Origin: Ceriagrion tenellum
Taxonomy: Eukaryota; Arthropoda; Insecta; Odonata; Coenagrionidae
Length of the DNA: 64,000 nt
Reading direction: 5' to 3'
Assembly: GCA_963169105.1 (NCBI GenBank)
Contig: OY720642.1
Coordinates: forward strand, 77,106,716 to 77,170,715
Part shown: piece by piece, positions 1-12,124 of the stretch
Layout: each line of letters begins with the position of its first letter
Position numbering within the stretch: position 1 is the stretch's first letter
The notes under the pieces: generated by a model
Database searches by the model: none
The model's input: the letters and a program-made list of their open reading frames with translations, nothing else
Told to the model about the DNA's origin: nothing
Made by a program: the position numbers and the translations under genes

Positions 1-60
1 GGTAAAAAAAGCACCGAGGCGGCATTCGAACCCACGACCTTAGAATCAGCCATGAAGGAC
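1..60 (-). repeat. tRNA-like SINE fragment
   Basis: Read on the minus strand, bases 33-21 give GGTTCGAATGCC, close to the RNA polymerase III B-box (GGTTCGANTCC), followed by C/G-rich sequence. The piece is cut by the window edge and no A-box is visible. It is most simply the head of a tRNA-derived SINE; a tRNA pseudogene is also possible. Confidence 0.4.
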
Positions 61-480
61 AGCATAGTATAGAATAGAATATATTTATTATACCTGTTCT
101 AGGCATCAACCAAGGAGCAAAATTCTACAACAAAAAATGAAATTCTTGGCTCAACAAAAAGTACAACACAAATTTGACAGCATCTATTCGGTTAATTACC
201 GCAAATCAGCCAAGTTTGATCGCAAAAAGTAAGACAAAAAATAAAAAAATTTAAAAGTGGCTCATCGAAGAAATAGGAATAAAAATTTGAGTTGGGATAC
301 AACATACGATTTTTATGGACAAAAAGGAATGAATGCAATACATTAACAAACAAAGATATAGATACAATGATTACATTCAAAACAAAAAAGAGGATAGATA
401 AGGAAATATTATTACAATTTGAGGGCTGTAATTTATTAAGTACATTGCTATATTTAGCCCTGCATTGAGTGGAGTCAGTA
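61..480. other. A+T-rich sequence, nothing recognised
   Basis: Poly-A runs (such as the one near 240) and short broken frames only. A 100-codon minus frame (192-494) is hydrophobic and composition-driven and matches no family I know. Confidence 0.5.
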
Positions 481-800
481 ACAGACTGACTCAACGCGCA
501 TCTGCCGCGCGCGGGAGTTTGACGGGAGCGAGGGAGTGCAACGGCGGAAGTGGGACTTCACACACAGACACGCGTTACGGGGAGTAGAATGGGCTACTCC
601 CATTTGACGCGGGAGAGACTGCTCGCGTGATTTACGAGGTGGAGCTGCTTCTGCCCCGCCGAGCCTCTGCCCCTCTAAAAACCACCCCTTCACCATTCTC
701 ATCTCATCTCACCTCCCTCCCCGAACGTGCCACCCAACCCCCCTTTACGCTCCTCGGTCCGCAATTAAAGGCCGCCGGCGGGTGATGAGTATGGAAAGAG
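481..800. other. GC-rich, CpG-containing block
   Basis: Composition changes sharply to GC-rich with many CpG (for example CCGCGCGCGGG near 505 and GGCCGCCGGCGGG near 770). No coding exon is evident. It could be a promoter or CpG-rich intron segment, or an old element; no TATA box or initiator could be fixed. Confidence 0.35.
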
Positions 801-1199
801 TAGGGACGGGCGAACGAACGAAGCTTTTTTTTATTCATTTCTGACCGACGGCGGAAGCAAACCTTTGACGTTCACAATTATCACGGTGTGAGGGCGGTAA
901 GTCGATATTGTCATCACAATGGGCGCCTGACTGATGCAACCGCAGCAAATCATCGGATCCATTTTTCATACGCCACGTGCCTTCAGTCAAGAACGGCAAA
1001 CTCTCGCTCGCACAAAATGACAGTTAATAGGTGGATACGCCAGGTAATAAGCAGTTTCGACACATTACGTTGGTATTTCATCCACGCATATGAACCTTAG
1101 TTATCCTAAACGAAAAACGCAAAATGCTGAATTAGTTCGAACGAGTAAAACTGTCTCAAATTTGTTGCAGTTTAAATACGATGGAATACTATTGGAACA
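801..1199. other. Spacer with no recognised feature
   Basis: Mixed-composition sequence between the GC block and a SINE. The 70-codon plus frame at 888-1100 shows no domain. Confidence 0.4.
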
Positions 1200-1497
1200 C
1201 CAGAATTGGGGGTTGGGTTGGTGTGGTATATAAAGTACTAGCTAACCATACGGGCGGCCAGGGTTCAAATCCCGGATGAGGAGGATATCTTTCAGAGGAA
1301 ACCGGGTCCTTACTTGAGTGCCTTGTGGAGGGCACTTCAAGTACAGAACTCTATCGGAAGAGACGTTAAACCGCGGTCCCTTTAAGTGTAGGCTAATGCC
1401 GACGCCGGGTATCTATCCACCTGTCCCCTATGGCGCACATGACCTTAACTGTCGGTCACCTCCCCAAAATCCAGTTCAATACCAGAATCACTACGCA
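1200..1497 (+). repeat. tRNA-derived SINE with a conserved-looking core
   Basis: A B-box (GGTTCAAATCC) sits at 1262-1272 inside GCCAGGGTTCAAATCCCGG, as expected for the T-arm of a tRNA-derived head. About 90 bases further on, AGACGTTAAACCGCGGTCCC (1361-1380) begins a GC-rich body that runs to a CCCCAAAATCC tail near 1475. A weak A-box-like stretch lies near 1220. Sequences of the form GACGTTAAACCG..GGTCCC look like a conserved central SINE domain, but I cannot assign this one to a named superfamily. The short open frame here is not a gene. Confidence 0.5.
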
Positions 1498-1665
1498 GAT
1501 ATAAACAACATAATGTTTGTACAATCATGCGTTTACAATCAAATATTACAACTGTTAACGTAGTTGGACCATCATTTCACTTGGAAACGAATTGCAGAGA
1601 GACATTTTCCAAATACGACTGGGCAAAATTCAATGCCAGAGAGTAAAAAAAAGCAAACCCATATG

Positions 1666-1732
1666 TAACACATAAACACCATATACATATATAACACCAT
1701 AAACACATAACCACATAAATACATAACACCAT
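1666..1732. repeat. Degenerate (ACATAAACACC)-type tandem repeat
   Basis: About five imperfect copies of an A/C/T motif (AACACCATA, AACACATA, and so on) lie in tandem. The rest of 1498-2284 is A+T-rich with no gene recognised. Confidence 0.45.
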
Positions 1733-2284
1733 TGCTGTTATTTCACGCCATCACGAAGCGGTTTCCAACCACTTCCAACAGGTAGCGTTAGAAATCGAAA
1801 CTTGAACAATTTTTCATTCAAAATTGAAAAAGGGAGGTATGATTATCGTATTTTGAAAATTTTCTCGCCATTACTGCTACTATGGTAACGATGAGTTTTT
1901 ACTCTCTACCATTATCACTTCAAAGTGGGTGACTTCAGTTAACGTGCTGGAGTGTAGGCTTTCGCAGCTATTGATAGGTACTGACGAAGAATTTAAAAAA
2001 AATTTAAAAGGATCTTTATCAAGCAGTAACCAGAATAACCAGAGGGAACACTGAGTATGCATAACTTATCCGCTAATATAACGTATGTCATTTCCATAGT
2101 CCTTGGCGTACGATAGAGCAACAAATTATCATCCAACGGTTCATGACCATGCAAGCACAAGTTTAAGATGGTTATCATTTGTCCGCGAGGAAGGAGAAGG
2201 TCATTACTATGACAAGAAAACAATTGCTCAAGGAGAAATTTGAGTAAACTTTGAATCAGTCTCAACTAAGGACATTCATAAGAC

Positions 2285-2452
2285 AAAAAATATATCTTAG
2301 TAAGTATATTCCACACTTTAAATGTTTATTGCCGACCCCGGTTTCGACTGCACATCAATCATGATAAAGACCTTGATAATGATTACTGTGCAGTCGAGAC
2401 CTGGGTAGGTAATAAACATTTTAAGTGTCAATTATACTAAGATATTTTTTTC
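2285..2452. mobile_element. Palindromic foldback element FB2
   Basis: The two halves are inverted copies: the left begins AATATATCTTAGTA and the right ends TACTAAGATATTT, with matching interiors (AATGTTTATTGCCGACC against GGTAGGTAATAAACATT; GACTGCAC against GTGCAGTC). Arms are about 82-85 bases with almost no spacer. The right half has TTGATAATG, a short stem, CGAGAC, then CTGGGTAGGTAATAAA, the arrangement shared with the other foldbacks. A half copy lies at 56090-56165. Confidence 0.75.
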
Positions 2453-3164
2453 GTCATGTCTGTGACAACTTTCCTAAAAGTTACGCCTTAAAACGTTAAT
2501 TTTATAAGACCATTCACCTTTCCGAGAGCAGATGAAATTCGCATCAAAAGAAATTAGATTACTTATATAAAATAAGAAAATTTTCGTTCAGCCGTATTAG
2601 ATAAATCATCATCAGTAGTAGGCTCATATAAAAAGAACTGTCACGTTAATTTAACCACTCCCAATGGCTTTGAAATTCTCCGCTAAGAGTGTGCAGGCAA
2701 CACACACTAAACATTTCCGACCCGCTAATATCATAATGGAAACCAAGTGGGCAAGAAATTAGCCGCCAGCCAGTTCCAAGATTATCGGCCATGATTGCCC
2801 TAATCTACTCAGATGTTCTCATTATACATTAAACCTGTTTTTTACCCAAGTTGTGGAAAACTTGGCAGCATTAAGCTGCCGTCACGCTTGCTTTTAACTC
2901 TTCAGAATCATTTTAACTCTAGTAGATACACATTATAGCAGATGCTAAATAATAATTCATATGCTATGAAGCACTCTGACGGACACAGAATAGCACTTAA
3001 ATAAATTATTAAGTCCTACCAACTTTGAGAAATACTTAATCCATGGCTCAGAAAATGCTGCGAAGAAATTCCTCTCATTTACATACTCGAAAGAAAGCCC
3101 ATTTGGAAATTGATCAAGAATACATCAAATAGTAATAATGTTAATGATGATTTACGCGAATTGA
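2453..3164. other. A+T-rich spacer, nothing recognised
   Basis: No repeat, RNA gene or exon could be identified between the foldback and the LINE fragment. Confidence 0.4.
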
Positions 3165-3925
3165 TACAAAAATATTAATAACATTCATCCGAATAAACAC
3201 AGAAACCACAAGTAAAATATAGCCATGTACTTTGGAACGAAAATTAACTGGGGAAACTAAAGCAAGGAAGGCAGGAAAGGAGGAAGGCGTTCTGAATGTC
3301 ACCATTGACGGAAAAAGGCTAGAACATATACCTTCCTTTAGACACCTCGCAAGTGTTATATCATGAAATGTAAGCCATGCAGAGGAAATATGATGTAGAA
3401 TATCACAGGGAAAGGCAGCCTTCAGTAAAGTCAACTAATCTCAGCCAAAACAATAAACATAGGCTCAAGGAAAAGATTTGCTAAATGTTTTATTTGGAGT
3501 GTTGTGCTTTATGGAGCAGAAACATGGACAGTCCGGAGGAATTAGGAAAAATATCCAGAGGGTTTTGAAATGTGGCTATGGATAAGAATGGAAAGATTAT
3601 AATGGAGAGATAAAGTGAGAAACGAGGTAGTGCTTGCAAGGATGAATGAGGAAAGGAATATTGTAAGATCAATACGAAATAGGGGGGAAAACTGGATGGG
3701 ACACGTCCTGAGGAAAGATTACCCGATGAAAAGAATATTAGATGGAAAGATCGAGGGAAAGAGACGGAGAAGAAAACAAAGAAATGATATGTTGACGGAT
3801 TTAATGAATGAAAGGAGTTCCGATGAACTGAGGGAGGCAGCACTGGATAGACGAGCATGGAGGGAGGAGTTCAATTACACCTGTCTGAGGACAGATTCAC
3901 CTTAAAAGAAGATTGTATAGTCAAA
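3165..3925 (+). mobile_element. Non-LTR retrotransposon fragment (family C), RT C-terminal half
   Basis: Conceptual translation in two or three frames gives the end of a LINE reverse-transcriptase polyprotein: LNVTIDGKRLEHIPSFRHLA, then GKAAFSKV, FIWSVVLYGAETW, RNEVVLARMNEERN, NWMGHVLRKD, EGKRRRRKQRND and LDRRAWREEF. The order matches the connection and C-terminal region of RTE- or L2-like arthropod LINEs. An intact stretch runs from 3615 to 3905; upstream there are in-frame stops and shifts, so the copy is 5'-truncated and dead. It ends with CTGTCTGAGGACAGATTCA, also found at the end of the copy at 39978-40475. Confidence 0.75.
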
Positions 3926-4639
3926 AAAGCTAGGTTGCTTGAGAAAGTTGTAGTAAGGAGATAAATGTTGTGGTCGAATTCAATGAAAAATGCTGGTCAC
4001 AAATATTCCAAACCAAATCGGTACATCCTCACTGCAATATTCAGAAAAGTTGCAGGAAGTAATCGGTAGTAATGGAATTAATGTTACCGAGCCAAAGCAA
4101 TTAAAATGGAATTCCTTATCTCCCTTTGCACTTTATATTTTTACGCAATCGGTTTTTAATTCAATAGTTCAATTCAATTCAATTCGTACACTTCAACCTT
4201 CTAGCAAGATGTTCTCTCTCCTAACAACCCGCCTTATTTTTTATATCACAATGACAATCAATCTAACATGAGGAAAGCGTGTTAGCAAACGAACAAAAAA
4301 TAAAATTAAATTCACTGTTAGACATATGAATAAATAAATAAATACATAAAAGCGATTGCTGGTTATCGCTGAATTATTCAGTCATACAATCGACAGGCGT
4401 CAATGGTAATATTTTTCCAGCGGTTAATATGAGTACCAACGTGTATTCTACCCGAAATCAGGTTGCTGAAATGAACTTAATTTCCTATTGCAATTTCACT
4501 GTTATAGCTAAAGTGGGCGTGGAGGTCCAATCCCAAACACCCCTACACCTCGACCGTTCCCCTTTCTATGCACGGGATCAGCGACGTCCTCTCCCGTGCA
4601 TTTCAACCCCATTGGTCGCGACCGAGGAAAAGAGACCAA
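3926..4639. other. A+T-rich spacer with (AAAT)n
   Basis: A short (TAAA)n run near 4326-4346 may be the tail of an unrecognised retroposon, and (AATTC)n-like repetition occurs near 4160-4185. No gene recognised. Confidence 0.35.
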
Positions 4640-4980
4640 AGCATTCCGACAGGAAAGGGTAGAAAGAGACGATGAGAAAGAGAGAAAAAGAAAATAAAGA
4701 AAACGAGAGTCGGGGGAAAGAGAGCCGGTTCTTTGGCCCTTCCCCCTTCTTTACCAGCAAGCGCCCACGTCTCAGGCACTGCTGCACGGCGGACAACTGG
4801 GAGTTGAGCTGTAACTTGTCACCTGGAATACAAGAGAGGGGGGTTGACGGAGGAGGGGAAAGGTGGAGAGGGGAGGAGAACAAAAGGGGGGGGGTAGTGA
4901 AGGAGGAAATACATGGAAGCAGAGAGTGAGGAAAGGAGGTTTGAGACGCCTCGGCGGAAGAAAACCCGAGATAGCCCAGG
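4640..4980 (+). repeat. Purine-rich (GA/GGA) low-complexity tract
   Basis: The plus strand is strongly purine-biased (AGAGAAAAAGAAAATAAAGA near 4680; GGGGAGGAGAAC and GGGGGGG near 4870-4900). Open frames here on both strands are by-products of the bias. Confidence 0.6.
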
Positions 4981-5058
4981 GATTTTACGATTTAACTCCG
5001 AAGCAAAAACTTAACTACAGTATCTTTCTATCGATCTCGTTAATTTGGAAACACTCAT

Positions 5059-5536
5059 AAAAATATTTTGGGTAGGTCAGGAAACAATGAAGCCATAATA
5101 CATTACCAAAGTTTCGAGGTGTAATGCACACCATCATCAGGGCTACACAAAAGATTCTATGGAAGTACAAAAACCGTCAATCAATAAACAATCATCCTCA
5201 CACCAATTGCAATACAAAAATTACCTTGGAATTAACAATCAATAAGTATCCATCAGCAATTAAATCAGCAACGATACGTCCATCATGGAGGTCGCTGTGT
5301 TTGTGTTTGTTGTAATGAAATGATTGAGGATGGATACCAATTGGTTGTTAATTCCAAGGTAATTTTTGTATTGAGGTTTTATATTGTAATTGATGTGTTG
5401 GTGATCCTTCCTTGATTGACGGTTTATGTACTTTTAGTATTCTTTAGTATAGCCTTGATGATGGAGTGCATTACACCTCGAAATGTTGGCAAGGTATTAT
5501 AGTTTCATTGTTTGCTGGCCTACCCTCGATATTTTT
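5059..5536. mobile_element. Foldback element FB3 with ~200-base arms
   Basis: Left arm about 5059-5255 and right arm about 5329-5536 are inverted copies around a ~70-base spacer. Anchor pairs are AAAAATATT/GATATTTTT at the tips, GTTTCGAGGTGTAATGCAC/GTGCATTACACCTCGAAA, and TTACCTTGGAATTAACAA/TTGTTAATTCCAAGGTAA. Read outward, each arm carries TGATGATGG, a stem, then CGAAA. No transposase is encoded. Arm divergence shows it is old. Confidence 0.8.
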
Positions 5537-6308
5537 ATCACTGTTTCTAAATTCTTAACGCTAGAAAGAGTGGATACTTTTTGGATGTGCACATTAAAAT
5601 GGCCGAGGTGTATCGTGATATTTTCCTAGGCGTCCGAATCCTCTTACTGAATACATCCGAATCCGAACTCAAGCCTCAGAATGGATTACAGTTTTCATAT
5701 GCTAAAAGTTTTTATTTTTCTAACATTTGTAAAGAGAGCAAATGCTAAATTCACCCATCATTGACTGATCCACAGCCATTAAATAATAATAGATTACCTG
5801 CCTAGTATTAATTGTGAAAGTAGAACGTGATCAATGCTTGTTAACTTTGTGTTAACCACAGATACATAATTTCTTAATACTACTAGTTAATATTATGCCA
5901 CTCGTAACGACATAATGATGATGATGAAATAGTAAATTGGAAACCTACATGTTAACTAAAATAAATACATTGCTTGAATTGTAGCATATACAAACTATAT
6001 TTTAGGTTTAAAAAAACTGTATCATCTTCTAAGCATATATTGCCTCATAATGCCTTATACTGCTAAAAAAATATTAAACATCAAATCTGTATACCATTAA
6101 ATAAGGATTAAGCCAAATAATAAACGATTCGCGAATCGTGCTTAGTTCATTATCTTTAGATATTAGGTTAAAATTATAAAAAAAACTGTGAAATCACCAG
6201 CCAGTGAATGGTCAATAAATTGCGTGCATGAGCACTAGCCTAAGACATTTCCTTAATAAACGATTCCTCTAATTCCTTCTCCCAGTTACCTCCCGTTCTC
6301 TAGGCTGT
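5537..6308. other. A+T-rich spacer with a perfect 16-base palindrome
   Basis: ACGATTCGCGAATCGT at 6124-6139 is a perfect palindrome. Nothing else recognised. Confidence 0.4.
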
Positions 6309-6368
6309 CCCAACACCCCCTGCCTCACGCTCCCGTTCAAAGAGTATTATGTAGACGTATGTAGAGTA
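6309..6368 (+). mobile_element. LINE family A 3' tail only
   Basis: CCAACACCCCCTGCC followed by a variable middle and TATTATGTAGACGTATGTAGA matches the extreme 3' end of the family A LINEs elsewhere in the window (26370-26466, 54730-54785). Only about 60 bases are present, an extremely 5'-truncated insertion. Confidence 0.55.
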
Positions 6369-6790
6369 GAATGGAGACGGGAAGGACCTGGGGACCTCGT
6401 GTTGGAGGCCGACCCATCAATCGTGGATGGATCTCGTTCCCACCCCCACTGCCCCCGACCACCACCCGCGATACCGCCTCCCCGCCCCCTTCATATGTCC
6501 TCTCTCCCGCCCCCAAAGTCCACTCAACTCTGCGGGACTCCGCTCCGCTCAATGTAAGTGCTGCGGCGGCAGAGAAACGGCATCCTCGACTCCAACCTAT
6601 TCCTCTCTCTCTCTCTTCCCTTCCCCCACCCTATCAACCTATCCCTACCGCCTTTATCCCCTACCTCAAGCCCGTTTCCCCTCCCCCTCATAGCCTTCCT
6701 CATAAACATCTTGCTTCATCTATACTTCACCTTTAATCGTTTTTCCTCCCCGGTGCCTAATTACCATAAGAAATAGCCTCGTGAGCTCTT
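6369..6790 (+). repeat. Pyrimidine-rich low-complexity tract
   Basis: C/T-biased plus strand with (CT)n near 6604-6620 and CCCTCCCC-type runs; several overlapping frames on both strands are produced by the bias. It begins at the LINE tail. Confidence 0.55.
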
Positions 6791-8510
6791 CTCTCCAGTC
6801 GAGAGGAGTGGGAGGGGGAAAGAGACGATTCTTTAATTGATTGCGGTGTATTGAGATCGTGGGGGAACATTTTTACTCCGTATTCAATCCATCTATCAGA
6901 CCTCTGCACCATTCGCAATCAATCCTCCTCCTTTCGGGTACTTAGCCGAAAATAAAAACGGAAGAAATAAAATTATACGTCCGCGGACTTCGCTGATGAA
7001 TAAACATGGTTTCTTAATTATTTTCAGCCGCGGATTGCAAGTGGATATCTCGGCCATTAATCAAAATTAATAACCCTTTATTATGTATACTCATTATTTT
7101 TGGAGATATATTCGGGGGAGTAAAATGTGGAACTTCCATAAAATATCTGCAATGCAAACAGAGATAAAAGTGCCATGAATATCATTTTTACGCCAAAAAC
7201 ACGATTACGACCGCTGAAAGTATCGTCAATGAAAAACATTGAAACTTTTGTTTTTGGTCTACAAGTTTTAAAATACCAGAAGTAAAATTGTTGCTTAATA
7301 AGACACAGCATAAGAATCAAATTATTAAATTCAAATAAAGCGAAAGTAAATCAGAAGTCGTAAACCTACGGGATCACACACCAGAGAGCAAAAGCATTAG
7401 AATAATATAGGGCCATTTGATTAACGATGAGATACAATATAACCAGACAATGAGTAATAAAAATCGACAACTTTGTAGTGTAAAGGTAAAATATCCCGGG
7501 CATTGAGTACTGTTACAAAATTATTCAAAAATATTAGCACGATTTGGTCATCCTTGGTGGACTCTTTCCTGATCACACTGAGAAAATTAGCTTTATTAAC
7601 AAAAACTTGATTTTTGAGAAACAAATACTATCCTCCTCCTAAAATTTGGAGGTTACATAAATAACATTACAACAATCTGTTAATAGTACGTTGAAAATTC
7701 TGTTATTGTACTTAATTAAGTGCATTGAGCGTTGGTAAATAAATTGAAATGACTGCGCACGTTTGAACCGAATTCGGCATGCATGACATTAAAGAGTTGA
7801 GAGGAAACGTTTTGATTAAACACCAAACAGTAACATTAAGCAGAAACTTATATATTCAAGCACTGAAGTTAGTCGCAACCCCTGAGAGAGAGAATCTTGT
7901 ACTTTTTCTAATTCACAGCATGGCGATCAGTATTTCGCAATGAATGAGCCAGCGACACGGCTCTTAACTCACGAACTCGTTCTGAGCACTTCTTCAAGCG
8001 CCCTCGTCGCTAAACAGCTGCCCTACCAATGACACATTGGTACCACCTATGTGAAGGGATATATCGACTTGCTGCTGCCCGTATTTGTGCCCTGTATTTC
8101 ATTATATGACGCGGAGACTCCATTAGCCTCATTGCAATGCACGTCCCAAATGTCTTTTGCATATTTACGAGGGTAGTTCGCGCACAAAGACGAAGCCGCA
8201 AGATTTCTTTCAGGACCACTCTCCGGTCAAACTTGTAGGAGACGCTCATCGTTCAGCTCTGCCATCCATTGTGAAATTCTATCGACGCTATGATAAAAAA
8301 TCTATGGAAAATGACACTAGAAACTAGGAGAAATAAAAAACCAACCAAAGTAATTTAAATCATGATACTTCGCAAGTAAAAGTTTATCAAGCCGTAAAAA
8401 TACGCAACTAGACAAAGCTCTCTCCTGTCATGCCAGCCAGTTCTGGGTTGTTTTTCAGTAAATAATTATCAATTGTTACTTTCTCGACCAATAAAATATA
8501 GATAACAATG
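6791..8510. other. Unique-looking A+T-rich sequence
   Basis: Short frames such as 7081-7320 and 8010-8249 (both minus) show no domain and no good splice context. Confidence 0.35.
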
Positions 8511-8898
8511 AGATTCTTGAATGTTTGGCCATTAATATATTTAACTCACAGCCAACGTTTCGCCAAATATTTTGGCATCTACAGGGCTTTGTAAATATCA
8601 GTACAAAAGTTAGACAAATATTAGAACAAAAGTTGAGGAATCGAACATTTTTTTACCATTGAGCTTAATATTGAACATTAAAAATTATTGTGTTGTTAAT
8701 TACTTCGTGACTGTTCAATATAAAGCACAATGGTAGGTAAATTGTCGATTCCTCAACTTTTGCACTAACATTTGTATCACCTAGCCGTATGTCTCTTTGT
8801 TTAATGTTACAAAGGCCTGATGATGCCAAAATATTGCTATACAGCGAAACGTAGGAATTGAGTTAAATATATTAATGACCAAATATTCAAACATCTTA
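8511..8898. mobile_element. Foldback element FB4 with hammerhead-like motifs
   Basis: Inverted arms of about 170-190 bases meet near 8680-8710. Anchor pairs are GGCCATTAATATATTTAACTC (8527) against its near-complement ending 8880, CAACGTTTCG/CGAAACGT, and AAAGTTGAGGAATCGA/TCGATTCCTCAACTTTT. The right arm has CTGATGA at 8817-8823 and GAAAC at 8846-8850. The left arm, read on the minus strand (8586-8551), has CTGTAGA, a perfect GCCAAA/TTTGGC stem, and GAAAC. No protein is encoded. Confidence 0.8.
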
Positions 8899-10839
8899 AA
8901 ATTATCTGTAAATAATAATCGTTTAAAACATAATTTACTCGAGTCTCCATAGGTAATTATTACGCAGCCATAATACTAGCCGTGAATTCTTCAACCGTTG
9001 GAGAACGAACTCACCGCTATTATTCAGCATCATAAAGGTCGGTAGATTCAGACTCATCACAGATATTATTACTTTTTTGAGTATCATTGGAGATCCACCG
9101 TATTTAATGTTGGACTTGAGCAACGTATCGATGTCAATTTCCACATGCATGGTATAGGATATAGTTATAATGTTGCAACCTGTTTAGAATCCAAAAACCA
9201 CATCAACTTGTCACCACTACCTTTTATGCTTTGCTACCCCTTACTGTTATTTTCAAAACATAATTTCCACAAAATAATGTTTAGGTCAAAATTATTGTGA
9301 TGAAGGAAACTGTGATCGCACAGCATCTATCCAGTACCACGATAATTAAAAAGTATACCTTTACGTAAAGCACATTTAATACACCGGGAAATATTTGGTA
9401 CGTTAACCTACCAATGATCATGGCGAAATATCTTTACCGAGAACGTTGAATCAAGAATCCATGGAAAATACCGAACAGAGACTTCACGCACACAATATTT
9501 TCCAAGTGATCTTTCCGAGCAATATGATATTTTTCTTGACAGACCGAGTGAAATTTACGATCGATTACCAATCTGAACGTCACGCACTAAAAAAAGGAAC
9601 TTAGTGACTGTTTTGTACTATTCTATCATCTGTACTACACCCAAACATCGTTCATATTGAGACAGTCAAGGGCGCAAACTATTAAATCGATATTAACTTC
9701 GACAAAACCATGAAGTATGGATGAAACTTGAGACAAAATTTTCGGTGAGCGACCATTAGCATTATTGTATTTGTGGTATTATCAAAGTTTGTCACCGAAT
9801 GAGTTTGTATCTTCTACGCGGTTGCTATTTAAAGGAGAGCAATGTGAACGTATATAAATTTTTAATACGTTCCTAGATCATGCAGAGGGGAGACTGATTC
9901 ACAAGAAAGCACTTCCCCACAAATGGTAAGGAAGGCCGCTTTACTAGTGCAGATGGTCTTTTGACAAACGCTCGCCACGCTATTTAGCGGCCGGATGAAA
10001 GCAGATGAAACACCATGAATATATGGACCCTCTCGGGATGATTTGCGCACCATTTCCTTTCCCCGTGAAAACGAAACTCACAAGTGCTATCGTATCGGGT
10101 AGCCTTTGAGGTCGTGAACAAATCCTAAAAGGTTAAAGAGGCGTTATTAATACGGAGGAGTAGAAAATACTTCGTCACAAAGTCACACTGAATAACAGTC
10201 GGTATCAACTCCAGAATTTTTTCACTTTCCTAAAACATCGTATTTCAAACGAAACTGAGCGGGGTTAGAGGTACACTTGAGATGAAATTTATCATAGCTT
10301 TCCCATATCCATTATGAACCGCTTCTTGGGCAACGCATAAAAACTGGGGTAATACGAATAACAAGTAACATTACGACTGGTACAGAAGATATTGCCCGCT
10401 CCGAATAGCCTAGATAATTATTGTTGCCGCCTGTTATGATATATACGGAAATATCCACTGTAACAACAGTATCCACGATCTATAGAGAGAGAAGTGGAGG
10501 TAAATTCATTGATATTAGAGCCAAGGGTTTCACCCGTTGGACTTGAAAGTTGTTTATAGATTAATATTTTAGTACCTACGAAAGTAAAAATGGCGAGTTG
10601 AAACTTTCAACATCATATTGGTCATAAATGATGTTGTAGTGAGTATAATATACCTATGAATGATAAAATGTTAAATAATCGACCGAGCGACAATACAGTA
10701 GAAGTAAGCAAACACTAACTTGTATGAGAAACCCGCAATTTAATGGCGGTGAACCTAAGACGATAGCATTGTCTAAATAGGGAATGAATATTTGGAGCAA
10801 TGAAAGTGAAGTGATGTCAAATAATGATCAAGAACAAGT
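8899..10839. other. Unique-looking sequence, no gene recognised
   Basis: About 1.9 kb of A+T-rich DNA. The minus frames at 8935-9150 and 9862-10053 have no family resemblance and no matching splice pattern. Confidence 0.35.
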
Positions 10840-11125
10840 TGAAAGAGAGAACCATGTAGCAAAGTTCTTCATGGTGCTGGAGAGAAAAATATTCTATACA
10901 AAACCTTATAAAAGCTTTGGATTTCATGGACGGGTTAACGACGCATAAGCTTCCTAAAAAATTAGGTACAACAATTACGAAAATTTACCAACAAAGAACA
11001 AGAATGGAAATTTTAAGCAAATAATATGAGACAAAAATAAGAACTTTTGAAAATATACATCGGGGAACTGAAAAGAGAAGGTAAGGGACAGCTTTAGTTT
11101 AGCAAACCAATCATCGGATTGATGT
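10840..11125 (+). mobile_element. Possible very decayed LINE 3' end
   Basis: The stretch ends with GCAAACCAATCATCGGATTG (11102-11121), close to the ANQS-D coding end and stop region of the copies at 48045-48345 and in family B. Upstream protein resemblance is faint, with stops in all frames, so the call rests mainly on the end motif. Confidence 0.25.
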
Positions 11126-12124
11126 CTTATAATGATGGCATTGGTGTTAAAATCATTGATTTGTCAAAGATAATTTCAAAATAATATTATAATGCAAACA
11201 CCTGATATAAAACAAAGCTCTTCCCACTATTGTCTGTAAATATAATTAGAAAAAATGCATTGCATTATAATCAGTATCGGATCGGAGGTATCGGGCAATC
11301 CGTCAGTAAAATACTGATAACGGATTGGGTCGGAAAAACAAGAATCATGTCGCCGTTACTGACATTCATGTCGAAAACCAATCCTTAGTTGTCTTCCGTC
11401 ATGGATGAACATTTCGGACATGTGCTTACACCCAACGCAATTAGCAACTTGACAATTGATATCCTGCCGAGAAGAGAAGGTTACAATTGTAAAGCATATG
11501 AATCGATCGAAAGATATGAGCGGGGAAGACTAATCGAAGAGAACGACTTCGGGGATTAATTGGGAGGAAGCGTGTTCGCGCGTTTAGGAATTTGATAAAA
11601 CGAGAAACCATTGGCACGCGTTTTTCGACAGAAGTCTTTTGCGGGTAAATTGACACCGACGTCCATACTAACGTCTTTTGAGTTTCACGCACTGCGGTCA
11701 GTCACGGAATCCATTCCGCTCACGCAACGTAATAGACTCTCTCGTCTCTCCCTCCTTCCCTCGTGATCTCTTCTCTCCTCGGATTCAATCGCTTCCGTCG
11801 CCATTTCCTTCCCTCTCGACTCCGCAGAAATGAACTCCATCCATCCGAAGATACCAAAATATCACTATGTGAATTCCATTTAGTACCTATACTGGTCGTC
11901 AATTTAATGTGCTTCATGCGCACTTAGATACCCGATATCATTCACACGTTTCGGAAACATATTTAAGATTTCCTTATTGTAAGTAGAACTCCGCTAAAAA
12001 TTATTAAATCAAGCTGCTCACATAAAAGGTTATTGAATAATATGTTAAAAATGTTACTTGCTGGTCACATAAAATGTAATTTTTTGTCCATGAATAACCT
12101 CCTTGACAGCAATAAAAAGTGCTT
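11126..12124. other. Spacer with a short pyrimidine-rich patch
   Basis: A C/T-rich run lies at about 11725-11820. The minus frames 11441-11692 and 11720-11923 look composition-driven. No repeat family assigned. Confidence 0.35.

Noticed and set aside
1262..1280. Genuine tRNA genes at the B-box sites (1262, 35878, 36101, 51688, 52757)
   Set aside because: None forms a complete cloverleaf with acceptor stem and anticodon arm; SINE heads fit better.
5059..5536. Precise hammerhead ribozyme annotation in FB3
   Set aside because: CTGATGA and CGAAAC are present on the minus strand (5140-5107) but stem I does not pair next to the core and extra bases flank stem II.
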